64,000 nucleotides of DNA, from positions 488,626-552,625 of the forward strand of contig PJRA01000412.1 in NCBI GenBank assembly GCA_016987375.1, in the 5' to 3' direction. Positions within the stretch are counted from its first letter, which is position 1, and each line of letters begins with the position of its first letter. The notes beneath the pieces are model-generated. The model made no database searches and had not been told where the DNA came from. It saw only the letters and a list, made by a program, of their open reading frames with translations. This document shows positions 22,932 through 37,221 of the stretch, in pieces. Origin of the DNA: Brachionus koreanus (lineage: Eukaryota > Rotifera > Eurotatoria > Ploima > Brachionidae). The position numbers were made by a program, and so were the translations under genes.

Positions 22932-25900
22932 TATGGCATATAAAATGGTACATCCAATACAGCCAATTTAAAATGCACTATTTGGTTTTTGAAGCATATG
23001 TTGATTGTTTATTAACTTTTTATTAGTTAGTCTAAAATAAAGATAATAAAAAAAAAAGTTTAGTTTATCTTTTTTATAATTAGGATTCTAAATTGAAATA
23101 ATTTGCAATATAGGCAAAGAAATAAAAAATTAATTAGACCTAAGGCAAATTAAAATGCAGATAGATACATCTTTTTACACTTAAAGCCCACTGGCCATGA
23201 TAGAGATTGAATGTTGACTAGGCCATTCGTTTTTGGCGAAATAAAACAGACTTGTCAAGATACAATCTGTTCTGCACATAAGCCCCTACCAGGATATTAA
23301 TATTTAAATTTTATATTTTATCTAAAATAAATAACATTCATATCTTTCAACTAAAGAATGGCGATTGTTTATGTCTCGGACTTTTCTATTGATTTTTGAA
23401 TTCGAAATACAGCTATTCCTTCGAGTGATGATTAGATTAATTAGCCTGGTTATTTAAATAGAGTATTTTATGTTAACAGGGCTCCGAAGCCTTGTCTAAA
23501 CGAACTCTTATCAAAATTAGTCCAATTTTAATCAAAGAATTCGCTCTAAGTCAAAATGTCATCAGATTGAAATATTTCAAATACTTTAAATTTCTCAATA
23601 AACATAATCTTTTTGGAAAATATTTTTTTTACGCAATCTTAATCTCATTTGCAACAGTCCGATTAAATTGTAAACATTTGCTTTAAAATTTTACGCTTCA
23701 CCACTCTGTTTATATGACATGTGATTGAATTTAAACTAAAACTGTAAATTTAAACAGCTATTACATAGCATAAACGTAATCTATTTAAAAATCTTTTCAC
23801 GTTTTTACTAGTTTAAAGAATTATCAAATCAAAAGATTCTGACACTTATAGATACCATGTGTTAACATAAAATAAAATTGATCAGACTTGAAGATATGAA
23901 ATTTTTGAACAGCATTTAAATAATACGGAAATAATATCTGTAATCAATATGCCACAAAATATCAAGTTTCGCATTATAATTTGGAGTCATGATCTTGCGA
24001 GTTGGTGTTGATTAATTCGTTTTATTTTTTTTTTGTTTAGATTCTGATGACACCATCTTTATTATAAAAAAAAAGCTAAACATATTTATTTAAATTATTT
24101 ATACTTTGTAAATATATCAAAAATGACACTAACTAATTTAAAAATTCTAAATAAAATAAATCGACAATAAATTCTTTAATTTTTAGTGTGAATTATTTAG
24201 TTATATAAGAAAAAATTTAACAAATGAATAATAAAAATAAACTTTTTTCATTTTTAACAAAATATTTGTTTTATTTTTTTTTCAAAAATGAATGCTTTTT
24301 AAAATAATTAACAAAGTTTATTTCTTGTGAACTAATTCTAGATCGATGCCTTAAATACAAAAATTTGTTATTTTTTTATTTAGATTATATTTTTTTTTGA
24401 ATTGAATAAAAATTAACTACTAAAGACTAAAAAATTTTTTAATGTGATAATTTTTCTGACTAGAACTTATAAGAAAAATAAAATGCGTCTTTTAGCTATT
24501 ATTAATCAAAAATAAAACTTTAAATAAACTAGTTCAATTTTTTTGATAGATTTAAATAGAGTTGTTATATTTGATAGTTAGTTTAGAAATTTAAAAGAGC
24601 TATTTTTATATAGTGGTTATCTATTTTTTAAGAAAACAGTTGATTAGTCAATTAAGATGAAAATATCAAAATTAGTCTATCTTACGTCTAAAAAGTTTGT
24701 TTATAGCTCTGAGATGCGCTATATTGAAAAAAATTATTCACAAAATACCGATGAGAATTACGAAATTTTATCTAATTTTATTTGCCAATAATTTTAAGTA
24801 AAGTTAAGTTTTATCTATGCTAAAGCAATTTTAGTTATTGATTTAAATTTTCGATAAACTTAGAATTCGGCTGGCTTTTGTTATTAACTGCCTTGGGAAT
24901 AAATATTTAAAGCCCGGTTTGAATATCATAGCTTTTAGGAATGTCGAGCTTGATCTGTAGCTAATCTAACTATCAGAAAATGATTCTAAAGAAGACAACT
25001 GAGTCTAACAATTTATTAATGATATAGATAAATTTCAAGTAATAATGAATTTGAACCAGGCTAAAAAAAAGTAGTCTTTTAGTAAATAAAAGTGGACTTC
25101 TTAATAATATAAATGTTTATACTATTTGTTTGGCAAGCCGGTACAAAGAAAGAGTTTAACAAATTTGGATAAATAAAGAATAAAAGTTTACAAATAAAAT
25201 ATCTTTTTAATTATCATTATTGAATTATTTAGAATCTAGTGTATTAAAACAAATCTAAAGTTGTAACTAATTTTAGAGATAAATAAGAAGAAACCAAATA
25301 GCCTAAATATCTTGGTAGTCCGTTTCAAAAGACTTGTGTCAAAATTGTTTTTCTTTCAAATAAGGATTTTGTTCTCTCGAGTAAGTCTTAGTTAATCTAG
25401 TCTACTTAAGACTAAAAGTATAAACGGTTTTAAAATTTTATTTAATTATTTTTTTTTTGAAATATAAAATAAAAATTCAACACAAAAGATAAGCTACTTA
25501 GAGCTATGAAAAATTGTTGCCTAAACTTAAGACTATAACAGTTTTAAATCATTTTAAATAGACTTTTAATTGTATGCTCTACTAAAAAAAGCATTGTATT
25601 GTTTTCACCTTTTTTTAACCGTAGGATTTCTATAACTCAATATAAATTTTTTTTCAAAATATTATATTTTTTAAATATAATATCGGTAAAGTACTTTTGT
25701 TATCTTTAATTTAAAAAAAATAGTGGTTTCTTTTTGTCAGCTTCTTAATTTTTCGTAAAAGAAAACAATTTTGAAATATGCCTCGACTTAGCTTCACCTA
25801 ATTTACGATCTGTGTAAACATTGAGTGCTAGAACGTGTAAATAACACGTCAATTTCAGAAAATTATCTTTGTTTCATTAGTGAAATTTGAAATAAAAGAA

Positions 25901-28900
25901 TAAAAATTTGACTTATCCTTACCGAAATAATCAACCATCATTAAAAAAAATCAGAGGCTAATTATTTTGTTCAACCTGTAACAAACTAATTAAAAAATAA
26001 AAATATACTATTTTCTAGTTTGTTTATAAATTAGAGATTAGTTGTTATAAATATTGATGAAGATAAGAACAAATTGTTTAATGCTACCATTTGAAGTACA
26101 AAAAGCCACAATGAACACTTTTTTTTCTTATTTAAAAAATATAGCTCTTAGAACTCCGAGTATCTGGTTAAACGGTGATTCGTGTTATCTACAAGAGATG
26201 AAATTTTCGAAAATATAAATTTATTAGAGCAAATAAAATAATTTAAAAATAATTTTTCAAAAGCTATATCAAATGGAAGTAATTTTAAATTATCTGTAAA
26301 ATAGACGAAGTAAGCCCGGTTTGTCTAATGGTAAAAATATATATTAAAAAAGCTAATTTTCTATAAAATAAGAAAAACTAATTTATTTGGTAATTGTTAT
26401 CCATTTTTGACCAAATTTCTAGGCATAGATTTATCGTAATTTTAAGTGGTCCTTAAATAATTTCATTTTCTTAAGTTGAAATTAAATTTAATTAACAAGC
26501 GCTGTGTGACAGAAATAATTTTTTTTTTCTATTCTCGAAAGAAATTAAATATTTTAAAGCCAGTTGATTTTCACTAAATGAACATATGACGTCCAAATTG
26601 CGACATAATCCAATTTTTTATGCTACTAAAAAAATGAATAAAGAAAATAAAAAAAATATTCCAATTTTTTTTCAAGCTCTCACTTTTTCATCTGATTTAA
26701 CTTTTTTAATAAAGAAATATTTTTGTTATTGTTGCTATAAATCAATCAATTTGAAGTCCTTGTGAAAATGTCACCTTAATAAAATAGGCGGCCAGTAACC
26801 TCTTTATTTAAATTTAAATCCAAAAATAAATTAAAAATAATATATTTGTGTCAGGACTTAGATCAAAAAGGCTTCGTGCTAAAATAAAATTCTAATTTGA
26901 GTTTAAAAAAAGATTTAAACAAAAATTACGTGATCACTATTTATTTTTAATTAAAATTAAGACCTCAAGGGATCATTGTGTTCTTTGTAGCGAGACTTCA
27001 AGCTCTTTTAAAGCTTAAAAAAATAGCTCGCATTGCCCAATTCTACCATTGCTTACGAAAACTAATTTCTCGACACTGATAACTAAATAGGAATTATTTT
27101 TTAAATTTTCAATAAACAAAAAAAAAGTGGCCATTTGATACAATTAAATTTGATCTAAATAAAACTCCAGTTGTTCACAGTATGTATCGGCTTTCGCTAT
27201 TAATTGAGCTAGACGGATAGGCAACAACCAAGCTTACACGGAATATGTCTGAATATGAGCGAATTAGAATCTATCAAATAACCATTAATTGAATATTTTT
27301 CTAATTAAAAAAAAAATATTCGAAAAATAATATTGAAAATAACAACTTGGTAAAACTGGTCTACAATGAGTTGAAGCCCTTCGGTGTTTTGAAGTATGTG
27401 AATGTGAAACATTGGTTAGCTAGAAGGCAAAACAAAGTGACATGGTGTTTATTTAGGAAATCAAAGCTTTTTAAGTGCACGTGTGCGTTTTATAGTGAAA
27501 GCTCAATTATCGATTTGTCTCTTGCTGGTTAGCACTTAAAACAAAAGCCCTCGAGATGTAGTCTTTTGATCGATAAATTCTTTAGATTTCAATCAATAAT
27601 CACAAATAGTCAAAAGCGGAAACCAAAATGAGGAAAAATCTAATCAATCAAAAATTCTCTCGCTAATTACACTCATGGTCAAAACTAGTACAATCCATGT
27701 GTACATAAATGATATGCTGGTCTTTATGAACTGAATCTAATCTGATTAAGAAGCTTAAAGGATTTCGTGTCACGTACTAGCAAATCGTACAAGGAAATAA
27801 TCAATAATGTTTTGGTCAATTAAGGTTTTATCTGATACATTTCAAGGATTAATTAGCAAATACAGAATATAATCTTAAAATAAATTGAAATAATAAAAAT
27901 TTAAATGCAAAATATTTTATCCGTTGTTAATTTCTCTCTACTAACTGGGTCCAAAAATAAGCACGAAAAAAAAAACAATACACACACAAGGCTGATAAAA
28001 TATTTGCTTAATTCGACCAAGCCTTTGATTATTAGTAGATTTAATTAAAATTTGCCTTGTAAATTGGAAATCATTTTTAGCTCTATCACGTTCAAAGTCT
28101 GTGTGCTTTTAGTTGAAATCTAAAGGACGTGATAGTTGAAAGATCCTCAGGAAAAAAAAATTATTTTTATAGAGTCGGTTTTCTTTGAGGCTTCTTTTGT
28201 TCATTAGAGACAAATCAAATGACATTGATTATTAAGTTATCAATGTGTAAAAATCATTTTAGTCAAATAAATGGGTAATGCAAAATTTTAAAAAGTCTTG
28301 TGGCACCCGTTGAGGATTCTAAAGATATTAAATATCAAACATAGTTTAATGGAAAATTAATACTAATCTAAATAAAATATGTAGCCACTGAAAGTCCGGA
28401 AACTTTGTAATTAAAAATTAATTAAGTCCTTGAAAATTTTAATAAACGTTTTTAAATAATTTAGCTTTCATTTTATTTACTTCTTTGATGTCACTAGAGA
28501 TAGTTGTAATGAGCTAACAAAATAATAAAAAAATTAATAAAATCAACTATGTGAACTAGCACTAAATATAAACAATAAACTTAAAATTGAAATTAATCAA
28601 TTTCAAATTAATTAAAAATTCTTAAAGTCAATAGTTCTTAAGAAAAAAATCATCGTCTCTCGAGGAAAACGATTTTGTGTTTTAAATTCAAATTTTTACA
28701 TTGATTTCTTTGATTTCTTTATCGGGTCATTGATTTGAATATTAAATAACTCATTTTTAATTCTTTAGTGTAAATCATATTTTCTTTAATCTCATAAATT
28801 GATCAGCCGACCAAGTATTAGAATTATAAAGCGTTATTCGTTTAAAACTCAGCCAACAATAATCCAAAAATTATTATATAACAAAAATCAGAATTTTTTC

Positions 28901-31900
28901 TGAGAATTTTAGCTTATTTACTCCTTCTAATATTTCTTTAGATAAATATTGTTTTGAATTTTTATTTAAAGTCTAATATTTAATCACACAATCTTAAACA
29001 AAGAATTTTGATCAGAAATAATAGCAGAATTCTATATCTGCTTGTATAAAATTCGGTAGAAAATTTTATTGAAATAAAATTTTATCTATTTAATAAATAA
29101 TTTGAGGTAAACCTCAGGCCACACAGAATAACTAAGTCCTTCTTTTCAGCCTAGCGATTGAAAAAATAAATATAAAAAAAGTACAAATTTGAGTAAAAAT
29201 TGAAATAAAATAAAACTAATAAATTTATTTTATGTGAAAAAAAGAAAATTTTGTAAAATAAAAGCATTTCTAATTCTTATTTCAATATTATAGAAAATAT
29301 AATTTTTTTTAATCAAAAGGAAATAATTCTAATTGATTTATTACTAAAAATTTGTGATTTTAATCTAAAATTTTCTAATGAATCTTTAAAAAAAAAGAAA
29401 TTAAATTTTGAATTAGTTAGGAACAAATTGTTCCTTAATTTTTTTATTAGATTCTAATTTATAAAAATGCAGTGTCGCATCATATCTTTTTCATCTAATT
29501 GCTATTTCGATTAATCAGAATAAATGAATGATTTATAACAATATCAAAATTAATTACAATACTTCTAAAATAATCATTTTGTATTTTAGAATAGGCGACT
29601 GGCAATACTCAGCCAAATGAATAGAACAGTAGTCAACAAAAAAAATATGTCAAATTATTATTCAAGTAAATTTCAATGAGTTAGTCTGAATTTGATTTCT
29701 TTTGTTTTCTTTTTCGAATCAATTCTAGTTTTTAAAATCATAAACTTAACTGTCTACAGCACAATTGACTTTTAACTAGACTTTAATCTATACCTTAAGC
29801 TACCAAGTTATTATTAAATTGTTTTAAAAAAAATTTAAAAATTGAAATAAACTGATAAAAAATATTTTGATTTTTATTTAAATGGATTTTTTGAAACCTG
29901 AATTATAAAAATTACAATTGTAATTTTTAAATTGTTAAATAAGTTAAGTTATATTTTGATTACTCTTTTAAATGCCAAACTTAAAAAATTAAAAAATGAA
30001 TTTTTATTCTTTTAATAATTTAAGCTATTAACGATAAAAATTATTTTGTTTAATTAAGTTTTAATTCAAAAATAATAAAATTATAATGGTTAAAATTGAC
30101 TTTATAATAGATCTGACATATTTGATGAATCAATAATTTGCTTCAAAAATTAGCTAAAATTATAAAATTCTCTGTTAAGAATTGGAATTTGTATTTTAAT
30201 AAGAAAAACAAAAAAAACATAAAGTGGATTGCAATAAAAAACGGTTAGTAAACATTTGAAGAACTGCCAGTTTTATCTCATTCTCAAAATTTAAAATTAA
30301 AACTTTGTTATTCAAACATGAGGGTTCAAATGGAGCACATTGTTATACCGACGATCCTCGGGTTTTTTTACTAAAATCATTTTTTTAATATAATAAAAAA
30401 ATACATTTTTGGGTAATTAAAGAGCTTTTTTAAAACACAAAGCCTCAATTTTTATTAAACAACAAGATTTTTCACAAAATTAAATTAAAAATCTGTTTGT
30501 TAAAAACAACACTAAAAAAGCTTAGAAAAACAAATTTGTTAAAAAAAAATTGAGAGCAAATAAATTTTCAATTTAAAAATAGTAATTGTAAATTAGTAAG
30601 TTGAGATCTGTAAAAACCATTTGGCCTTAAAAAATATTTTTTTATTAGAGTTTTCTTTTAAAATTAGATGTATCATTTGATTTCCTATTTTTGAAAAATT
30701 AAAAAAATAAATTATTTATTCTTAAAATTTTTATAAAATAGATAAATAATTGTAAAAGATTCTTATCATGATAAAATTACTTTAAAAAATCTTGCAGATA
30801 AGTTTTAGAAAAAATATCATTCAATTTCAATTGATTCTGGATAAGTGCTTTGGGAATTTTTTCAAAATTTCTAAAAAAAATTTTACATATTAGAAAATAT
30901 ACAAAAAAATATACAAATTGCATTATTTTTTCAATAAGCCTAAAATAACCATCGAAAAATCAGTAAATTTATATGTATTTTAAAAAGAAATAATTGTTTC
31001 TTTTTTAAATAAAAGTAAATTTTTTTATTTAAGCCAAAAAAAATCTAACCAAAATTAATTTTAAAACTCTATTTTGTTTATTTTTCCTTCTATTAAAAGC
31101 AATCAATGTGAACTATATTTAAAACAATATAAAAGCATATAGCTTAAGAATAACTTACAAAAAAAAACAAACTTAGGAAATGACATTGAAAACTTAAAAT
31201 GTTAAGGAAATTGATTAAAAAAACCGATCTTCATTAGTTTGCATGCTGTTTAAGTTGATATTTAAATTATTCGGAATTCGATCTAATTAAAGAATCAAAA
31301 CTTAAATTTACTCCCCCATTGATTAAAGAAACATTAAAAGATATAAATAATTTTTGACATGAGAATCTTCCCTAACAAACGGTCAAAAAATCGATTTTTT
31401 AATTAAAAAATTCTCAATATAAATCATTCTAAAATGTCTGAAGATCTAAAGTTTTAACTTTGACATGCAACACTTATTGTTTTAGAATGAATAAAAAAAA
31501 AATATACAAAATGTAACTATTGTTTTTTTATCTAATTATTAGCTTAATATGAAAAAAAATGGAGCTTTCGAGTCCAAATGTATCGATGCATGAATTTTTG
31601 AAAATTAAAAAAATATTTTCTCTTTGTGTTGAAATTAATTCGATTGAAAAAAATACAAATACACCGAACGCGGGAAAATGATCCAAAAGAACACGCTTTG
31701 TCAAATAATTTGACAAAATTAAACCAAAATTTGTTTTTACACTTCATAAAATTTTAAGTATTTAACTAGGTAGCCGTAATTACAGTTCTCGATCAATTGC
31801 ATAGTTCAAGTCTCTAAAGTAATTTTTCTAATTGAATATTCCATTTAAAGACTTGGGTTATCGATATTCTATCGATTTTTAGAAATAAAATGGATTTGAA

Positions 31901-34900
31901 TTAGAGCACTTGAAGGATTAGACCTCTTTAAAGCAATTCGTTCGAGAATTAAATGCCTAATCGGATTTACCGATAATGTACTACTGTTCAGAATTTTAAA
32001 ATCTCTAGAATTTCATCAGGAAGAATTTAAAATAATCAAAATTCTTAATCTTTAATTAGGGTTTTAAAGCAAATGTCGCTTTGCAAAAACTAATTACTTA
32101 TTTTATCAGTTTAGTCAAAATAAATTAGATTCGTGATTTTATTAAGATTGCTGCTCAAAAATATTTAAACGGAAATCAACTCTCATATTTAACAGATTGC
32201 TTGAAATTAATTTATTGAAATTTTATTTTATTTAAGTTCACAAAAAACGGTTTTTTTTTACTTGGAAAAATTTTTATTTACAATTGTTAATAAAAAATTT
32301 TAAAGATTTTCTTTGCAAAAAAAATTAATCTATTTTGAATAGACCTAAATCTAAATTTAAAGGGGCGATTTCATCTGAAAATTGATCAAATATATTTATT
32401 TAAACTTGGGTCCATCTTTTAATTTTAAAATTTACTGTGCTCTTATTTTTTTTAATTGATAAAACTTATTTTCCATGTCAATTAAATTGGTTAGAATTTT
32501 TTTATTAAATTTTTCGAAAGATCTTTCTTTTTTAACTTCTATCTTTGTAAAACTTTTCATTGAAACTTTAGATAATTTTTCGTATGTCAAAAACTATAAA
32601 TCATTATTATCTAATTTTAATAATCAATAAATTAAAGTCAATAATTTGAGTTTTTTTTTGACAATTACTGATATTCATCTAAAACTAAATTTCCTTTTAA
32701 AGAATTTATAAATAATTATTTTAGAAATATTGTATGACAAAAAATTAAATAAAATACCTGAATTAAAAACATGAATCCTGAGTTTTTGACAATTTTGACT
32801 GACAAAACAAAGCTTTGGAGTCAAAGAAAAATTTATTATTGCATTATTAATAAAAATTGAAAATGCTTAAATAAATTTAAAAATAAAATTAAAATCGTAA
32901 TAGGTTAGTGAAGCATAAAAAAATATTATATTAAACGATTTGAATCGAAAGATTAAAAAAAACAATCCTTTAATAATTTTAAAATTTAATTAAAAAAAAA
33001 TTGAACTAAATATTATCAATAATAGATCTAAAATAATAAAGTGTTACTTTATTTTTGTTCATATTAATGAATAAAATTAAGATGAATTCGGCGTAAGAAA
33101 TTAGAACTAAGTAGGTAGTTTTCTTGCGGACTTACGATTGCATCACACTAATTCTACGCTCTCCATGTTGTTTTATGATTAATTAAACTTAAATTTTTTT
33201 CTTTTACCCTTTAAATTATGACTTAATTTATATAAAAAAAAAAGAATCATTTCTTATTTAATTTTATCAAAGTATGTTTGAAAAAAAAATACACTTGGAG
33301 TCCTGAAGTTTTTTAGAAACTTTCTTTGTTAAGAAAATTACGTAATTTAGTTAAATTTCAAACAATCTTGAAATTCAACTTTAAATAAATTTTGTTAAAC
33401 TATAATTAAATGTTCTTCAGATTTTTGAAAGATGCATCTTAAATCTTTAAACCGACCAACATATTATTCATTAGTTTGAAAAAATTTTTTGGAGCCAAAG
33501 TTATCTAATAACACAATTATTGATTAAATATTAAGCTTTGGTTTCGAGCTGAAATTAACGCATTTAATGCCTGATAATATTTTGAAAATAGAATGCAATT
33601 AAGTCTTATAGATAAAAATAAGTAAATATTCAAAAGATTCATATCAATGCTCTTCGATGTGATTATACTAAGATAAATTTATTAAGTTGTTATTGAAAAT
33701 GATATTTTGATAAAAAAATTATTAAAGGTTTAATCCTTCAATCAATAGTCTTCGAAATTTTTAGGCAAAGAAAAATATCGAATTTTAATAAAAGCCTAGC
33801 TATTAATAAATTTCTTAAAAAATTGCAGGCTTTTAAGAAATTTTATCAAATCTAGTTTTTAAAACATACAGATTTGCTTAGTTATCAAATAAAATGAAAT
33901 ATCAACAGTCAAATTCTAAATTATATTCTGATTTTTAAATTTCTATCACATTTTAAATCAAAAAAAATTATAAAAATTTAAATTGTTACTTTTTGGATGA
34001 TAAACTTATCTGATAAGAGTTTTTGCTTTTAAATTTAAAAGGTTATCATGGTTAGTTGTTCAGCAAGCTAAGCCGAATTACAAAAGCTTCGTCAAAATAA
34101 AAATTATAATATATTTTTATCAATTATTTCTGAAACTAATAAAGATATCTGTTTTTTTTAAGATTTAAAAAAAAGATAAAATATTCTTGTCAAAATAATT
34201 TATCCAAACCAAATAAGTTTTTTTTCTTTTACTTTGACAAAAGAGACAATCGAATAAATGATTACATTTTTGGATGATTCAAAAAGAAAAACTATTTTGG
34301 TGCGAAGTTTGGAATTTTTAATAATCTCATTTTAGATGCAAAAAGCTTGTTTCAAAACAAATTCATTATCTTTTATATTTACACAAACACATGTTGACAC
34401 CAAATATTTGTATTTAAATATCTATTAAATCTAACTAAATAATAAACAAAAATTCATACTTTGAAGCTTCTTTTATACTATTTTGATATTTAAATCAAGT
34501 GTTTAGTAATGCATTCATTGATTAATGTTAAAAATTTTCAAAATGAAACCTTAAAATTTTTTTTGCCATACACAAAAAACTTATAAAAGAAAAACGGCTA
34601 TTTTAGATTAAAATAAAAAATCAATCTGCAAATAAAATTACTGTAAACTATTTATACTTAAAAATATAACTAAAAAGATCAATCAAATTTTTTCATTTAT
34701 GGGAATTGTAATTAATAATTAGATGTTTTTCTGGACATAAATGATTTTTAATTGATTTCGGAATTCCGACTCAAATAATTATTCCACCGAAAAGAGAGAT
34801 TGCTAAATTTAGATATTTTAAATACAATTTTAATTTTTAATTAGTAACTTTTAATAAGTTTCCAATTTGTCTAAAAACCAAAACAACATCTTTTTGCTAG

Positions 34901-35497
34901 TCAACAAATTTTAAAAATAGAAAAATGCATGTAAACAAAGATTTCTTGAAAATTTTTCGAAAGTCAAAAGTGATAAAAAATCATTTAGAATTCTTTAGAG
35001 AATTCAATTTTTCTAAAAGTTCTAAATGATTTACAATTTTTTTATGCCTTTAAATTTTTAACTTGAGTATAAAATGATGTATCAAAATAAATTTTCGTTT
35101 TCTGAAATTTAATATTTTTAAAGAAATTTAAATTAAATCAATTTTTGAATAAATTCAAAATTTTTTTGACTATTCATTATAAATAGCAAAAGTGATTTAA
35201 ACATTCAAAGAATTAAAAAAATGTTCGAAAATTTTTGAAACTTTTATTTTTTTAGCATCAATAAGACAGAATGCATATTATTTATTTTAAAAAATAGCTT
35301 TTTTAAAAATGAAATTCAAATATATGCATAAAATTAAATTAAATTTTGCATGCCAAATATTTCTTTTTCTGCAGACCTAGTCAAAAAATACCAAGTTCAA
35401 GTAGAAATATTGAATCAAAATCACATTGCTAATATATACGATTTAGAGAGAGTGTATACTCTAAGTTAGAAATAAAAATAAATTATATCTGCTAAAA
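22932..35497. other. About 12.5-kb gene-poor region
   Basis: No open frame longer than about 67 codons and no recognisable exon series is visible on either strand. Composition is uniformly AT-rich. A 9-bp stem (CTATCACGT at 28083-28091 with ACGTGATAG at 28127-28135) is the only clear local structure I noticed. It may hold regulatory DNA for kazrin or RpS3a, unrecognised ncRNA, or decayed repeats; I cannot tell which. Confidence 0.45.
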
Positions 35498-37001
35498 ATG
35501 GTAGTCGGTAAAAATAAAGGACTTAGCAAACCTGGTAAAAAAGGTGGAAAAAAGAAAATGTATGAGACCATTATACTCCAATTGCGTTTGATCGAAATGA
35601 CCAAATAAAATTTGATTTTTCAAATCGATTAAAATGGATATTAATTTTTTTTTCATTAAAATCAAATTTTTGGTTATTTTTAAATTTTTGAATATGATCA
35701 ACTAATTTAATTATTTTATTTTTTAGTGTCAATCCTTTCACCAGAAAAGAATGGTACGATGTCAAAGCTCCAGCCCAATTCAAGACAAGACAAATTGGCA
35801 AGACACCAGTCAACCGTACTGCTGGAACAAGTAAATAACCAATTGTATTAAATGAGACTTGTATGCCAAATAATTTAAATTTTCTAGAAATCGCCTCTGA
35901 GGGTCTCAAGGGTCGTGTCTTCGAAGTTTCATTGGGAGATTTGAATGAAAACGAAGACTCATTCAGAAAATTCAAGCTAATTGTCGAAGAGACACAAGGA
36001 AAAATCTGTTTGACAAATTTCCACGGTATGGACTTGACCACAGATAAACTCCGTTCAATGATCAAAAAAAGACAAACCACCATTGAGTCTTTTGTTGATG
36101 TTAAAACTACTGATGGATATGTTTTGAGAGTCTTCGCACTCGCCTTCACCAAAAACCCAAAAGACTCCACTCGAGTTACTTCGTATGCCCAACACTCTAA
36201 AGTAATTAACTTTTTTTCATCTATGCATTGATGGCAAATTTTTTAAATGATGAAAGCATCGACGGGCGGTCTGAGTACCCTTTATGAAGCATGTCGCATG
36301 TTCAATTTTATTGAACTTCTGATCAAAAAAAATTTCTGCCGCCTTTTAAATTTAATTAAATTCGACACTAAATTAACTATTTTATGTAAGGTTAAAGCCA
36401 TTCGAAAGAAAATGACCGAAATTATCACCAAAGAAATATCCGGAAGTGATTTGAAACAAGTCGTTAGCAAATTGTAAGTTTTTTTTCGTTATTTTTATCA
36501 AAAAATTTGCTTCTTATAGGCGTTGCATGAGAATTTTATCAATAAATTTATCATGTTCCGAATAGAAGCATAAATTAATTAGTTTAAGATACCAATGGTT
36601 AATTTTAAATAATTCTATAAATTATCCATTAAAAAATTCAGCTAACAATTTTGTTCTTTTTTATTTTTATAAATAGAAAAAAAAATTAAAGAAAAATTAT
36701 TTTTTCAAAGGATTCCAGACTCTATTGCCAAGGATATCGAAAAATACTGTAGTTATATCTATCCATTGACCGATGTTTACATCCGTAAAGTAAAAGTCGT
36801 CAAAAAACCAAAATACGATTGTAAGTTTTTATTATTTTTATTTAATTAGGATTCAATTTTTAATAAATTATAGTGGGTCGTTTGATGGACATGCATGGTG
36901 AGACTGGTTCGAGCGCTCCTGTCGCCGCTGTATCTGGCGAAGCTGGTCAAGTAGTCGAAAGACCAGACGGCTATGAGCCACCAATTTTGAGCAGCGTCTA
37001 A
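35498..37001 (+). CDS. RpS3a: 40S ribosomal protein S3a (eS1)
   Basis: Six exons (35498-35559, 35727-35830, 35888-36201, 36391-36473, 36711-36820, 36874-37001) join to 266 codons; human RPS3A has 264. Matches run along the whole length: [67 protein letters not shown], and the C-terminal [13 protein letters not shown]. eS1 sits at the head/platform of the small subunit near the mRNA exit. Intron 3 holds a C/D box snoRNA and intron 4 a probable H/ACA snoRNA, as is common for ribosomal protein host genes. The start ATG opens the [11 protein letters not shown] leader and is the only candidate. Confidence 0.97.
36242..36328 (+). ncRNA. SNORD43: C/D box snoRNA, U43 (SNORD43)-like, in RpS3a intron 3
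   Basis: Box C ATGATGA (36247-36253), D' box CTGA (36271-36274), C'-like TATGAAG, box D CTGA (36319-36322), and a terminal T6/A6 stem. Directly upstream of D' lies CGACGGGCGGT (36260-36270), an 11-nt perfect complement to the conserved 18S rRNA 3' segment ACCGCCCGTCG. The fifth pairing nucleotide from D' selects a C, matching the Cm that vertebrate U43 guides (human 18S Cm1703). A perfect small hairpin (GTTCAA...TTGAAC) precedes box D, so the second guide position is probably not used. It is processed from the spliced intron of its host. Confidence 0.9.
36509..36650 (+). ncRNA. Probable H/ACA box snoRNA in RpS3a intron 4
   Basis: Two hairpins joined by a hinge fit the H/ACA plan. Hairpin 1: lower stem GCTTCTTAT with ATAGAAGC, pocket strands AGGCGTTG and TTCCGA, upper stem CATGA/TCATG topped by AATTT/AAATT. 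The hinge has AAATTA (36572-36577), which fits ANANNA. Hairpin 2: lower stem TTAGT/GCTAA, pocket, upper stem AATGG-TAATTT with AAATTA-CCATT. It ends CTAACAATT, putting ACA (36645-36647) three bases from the 3' end. The distance from each pocket to the H or ACA box is about 14-15 nt, as required for pseudouridine guides. I could not assign the target. Confidence 0.65.
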
Positions 37002-37221
37002 AAATAACATAATTATTTTGATTTTTTAAAAAAAATGTTTTTAAAAAATTAAAATAAATTATTAAAAGAAATTGTTACTTTTATTGTCTAAAATTTAACC
37101 TTTTTTTATTGAATATTTGAAATTAATTGCTAGTAACTTGGCAAAAAAGTAAAAAAAAATATTCATGAAATAAGGTCTATTTGATTTAATTAATAATTAA
37201 AAGGGCTATTTCAGGTTAAAA

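Noticed and set aside
27347..27532. Plus-strand 61-codon open frame in the gene-poor region
   Set aside because: It has somewhat higher GC but no recognisable motif, splice partner or homolog.
31528..31747. Two overlapping minus-strand frames of 62-67 codons
   Set aside because: They are mutually exclusive frames over AT-rich DNA without motifs; chance openness is expected.
35560..35726. A third snoRNA in RpS3a intron 1
   Set aside because: The intron is long enough, but no C/D box pair or H/ACA hairpin pair could be placed.
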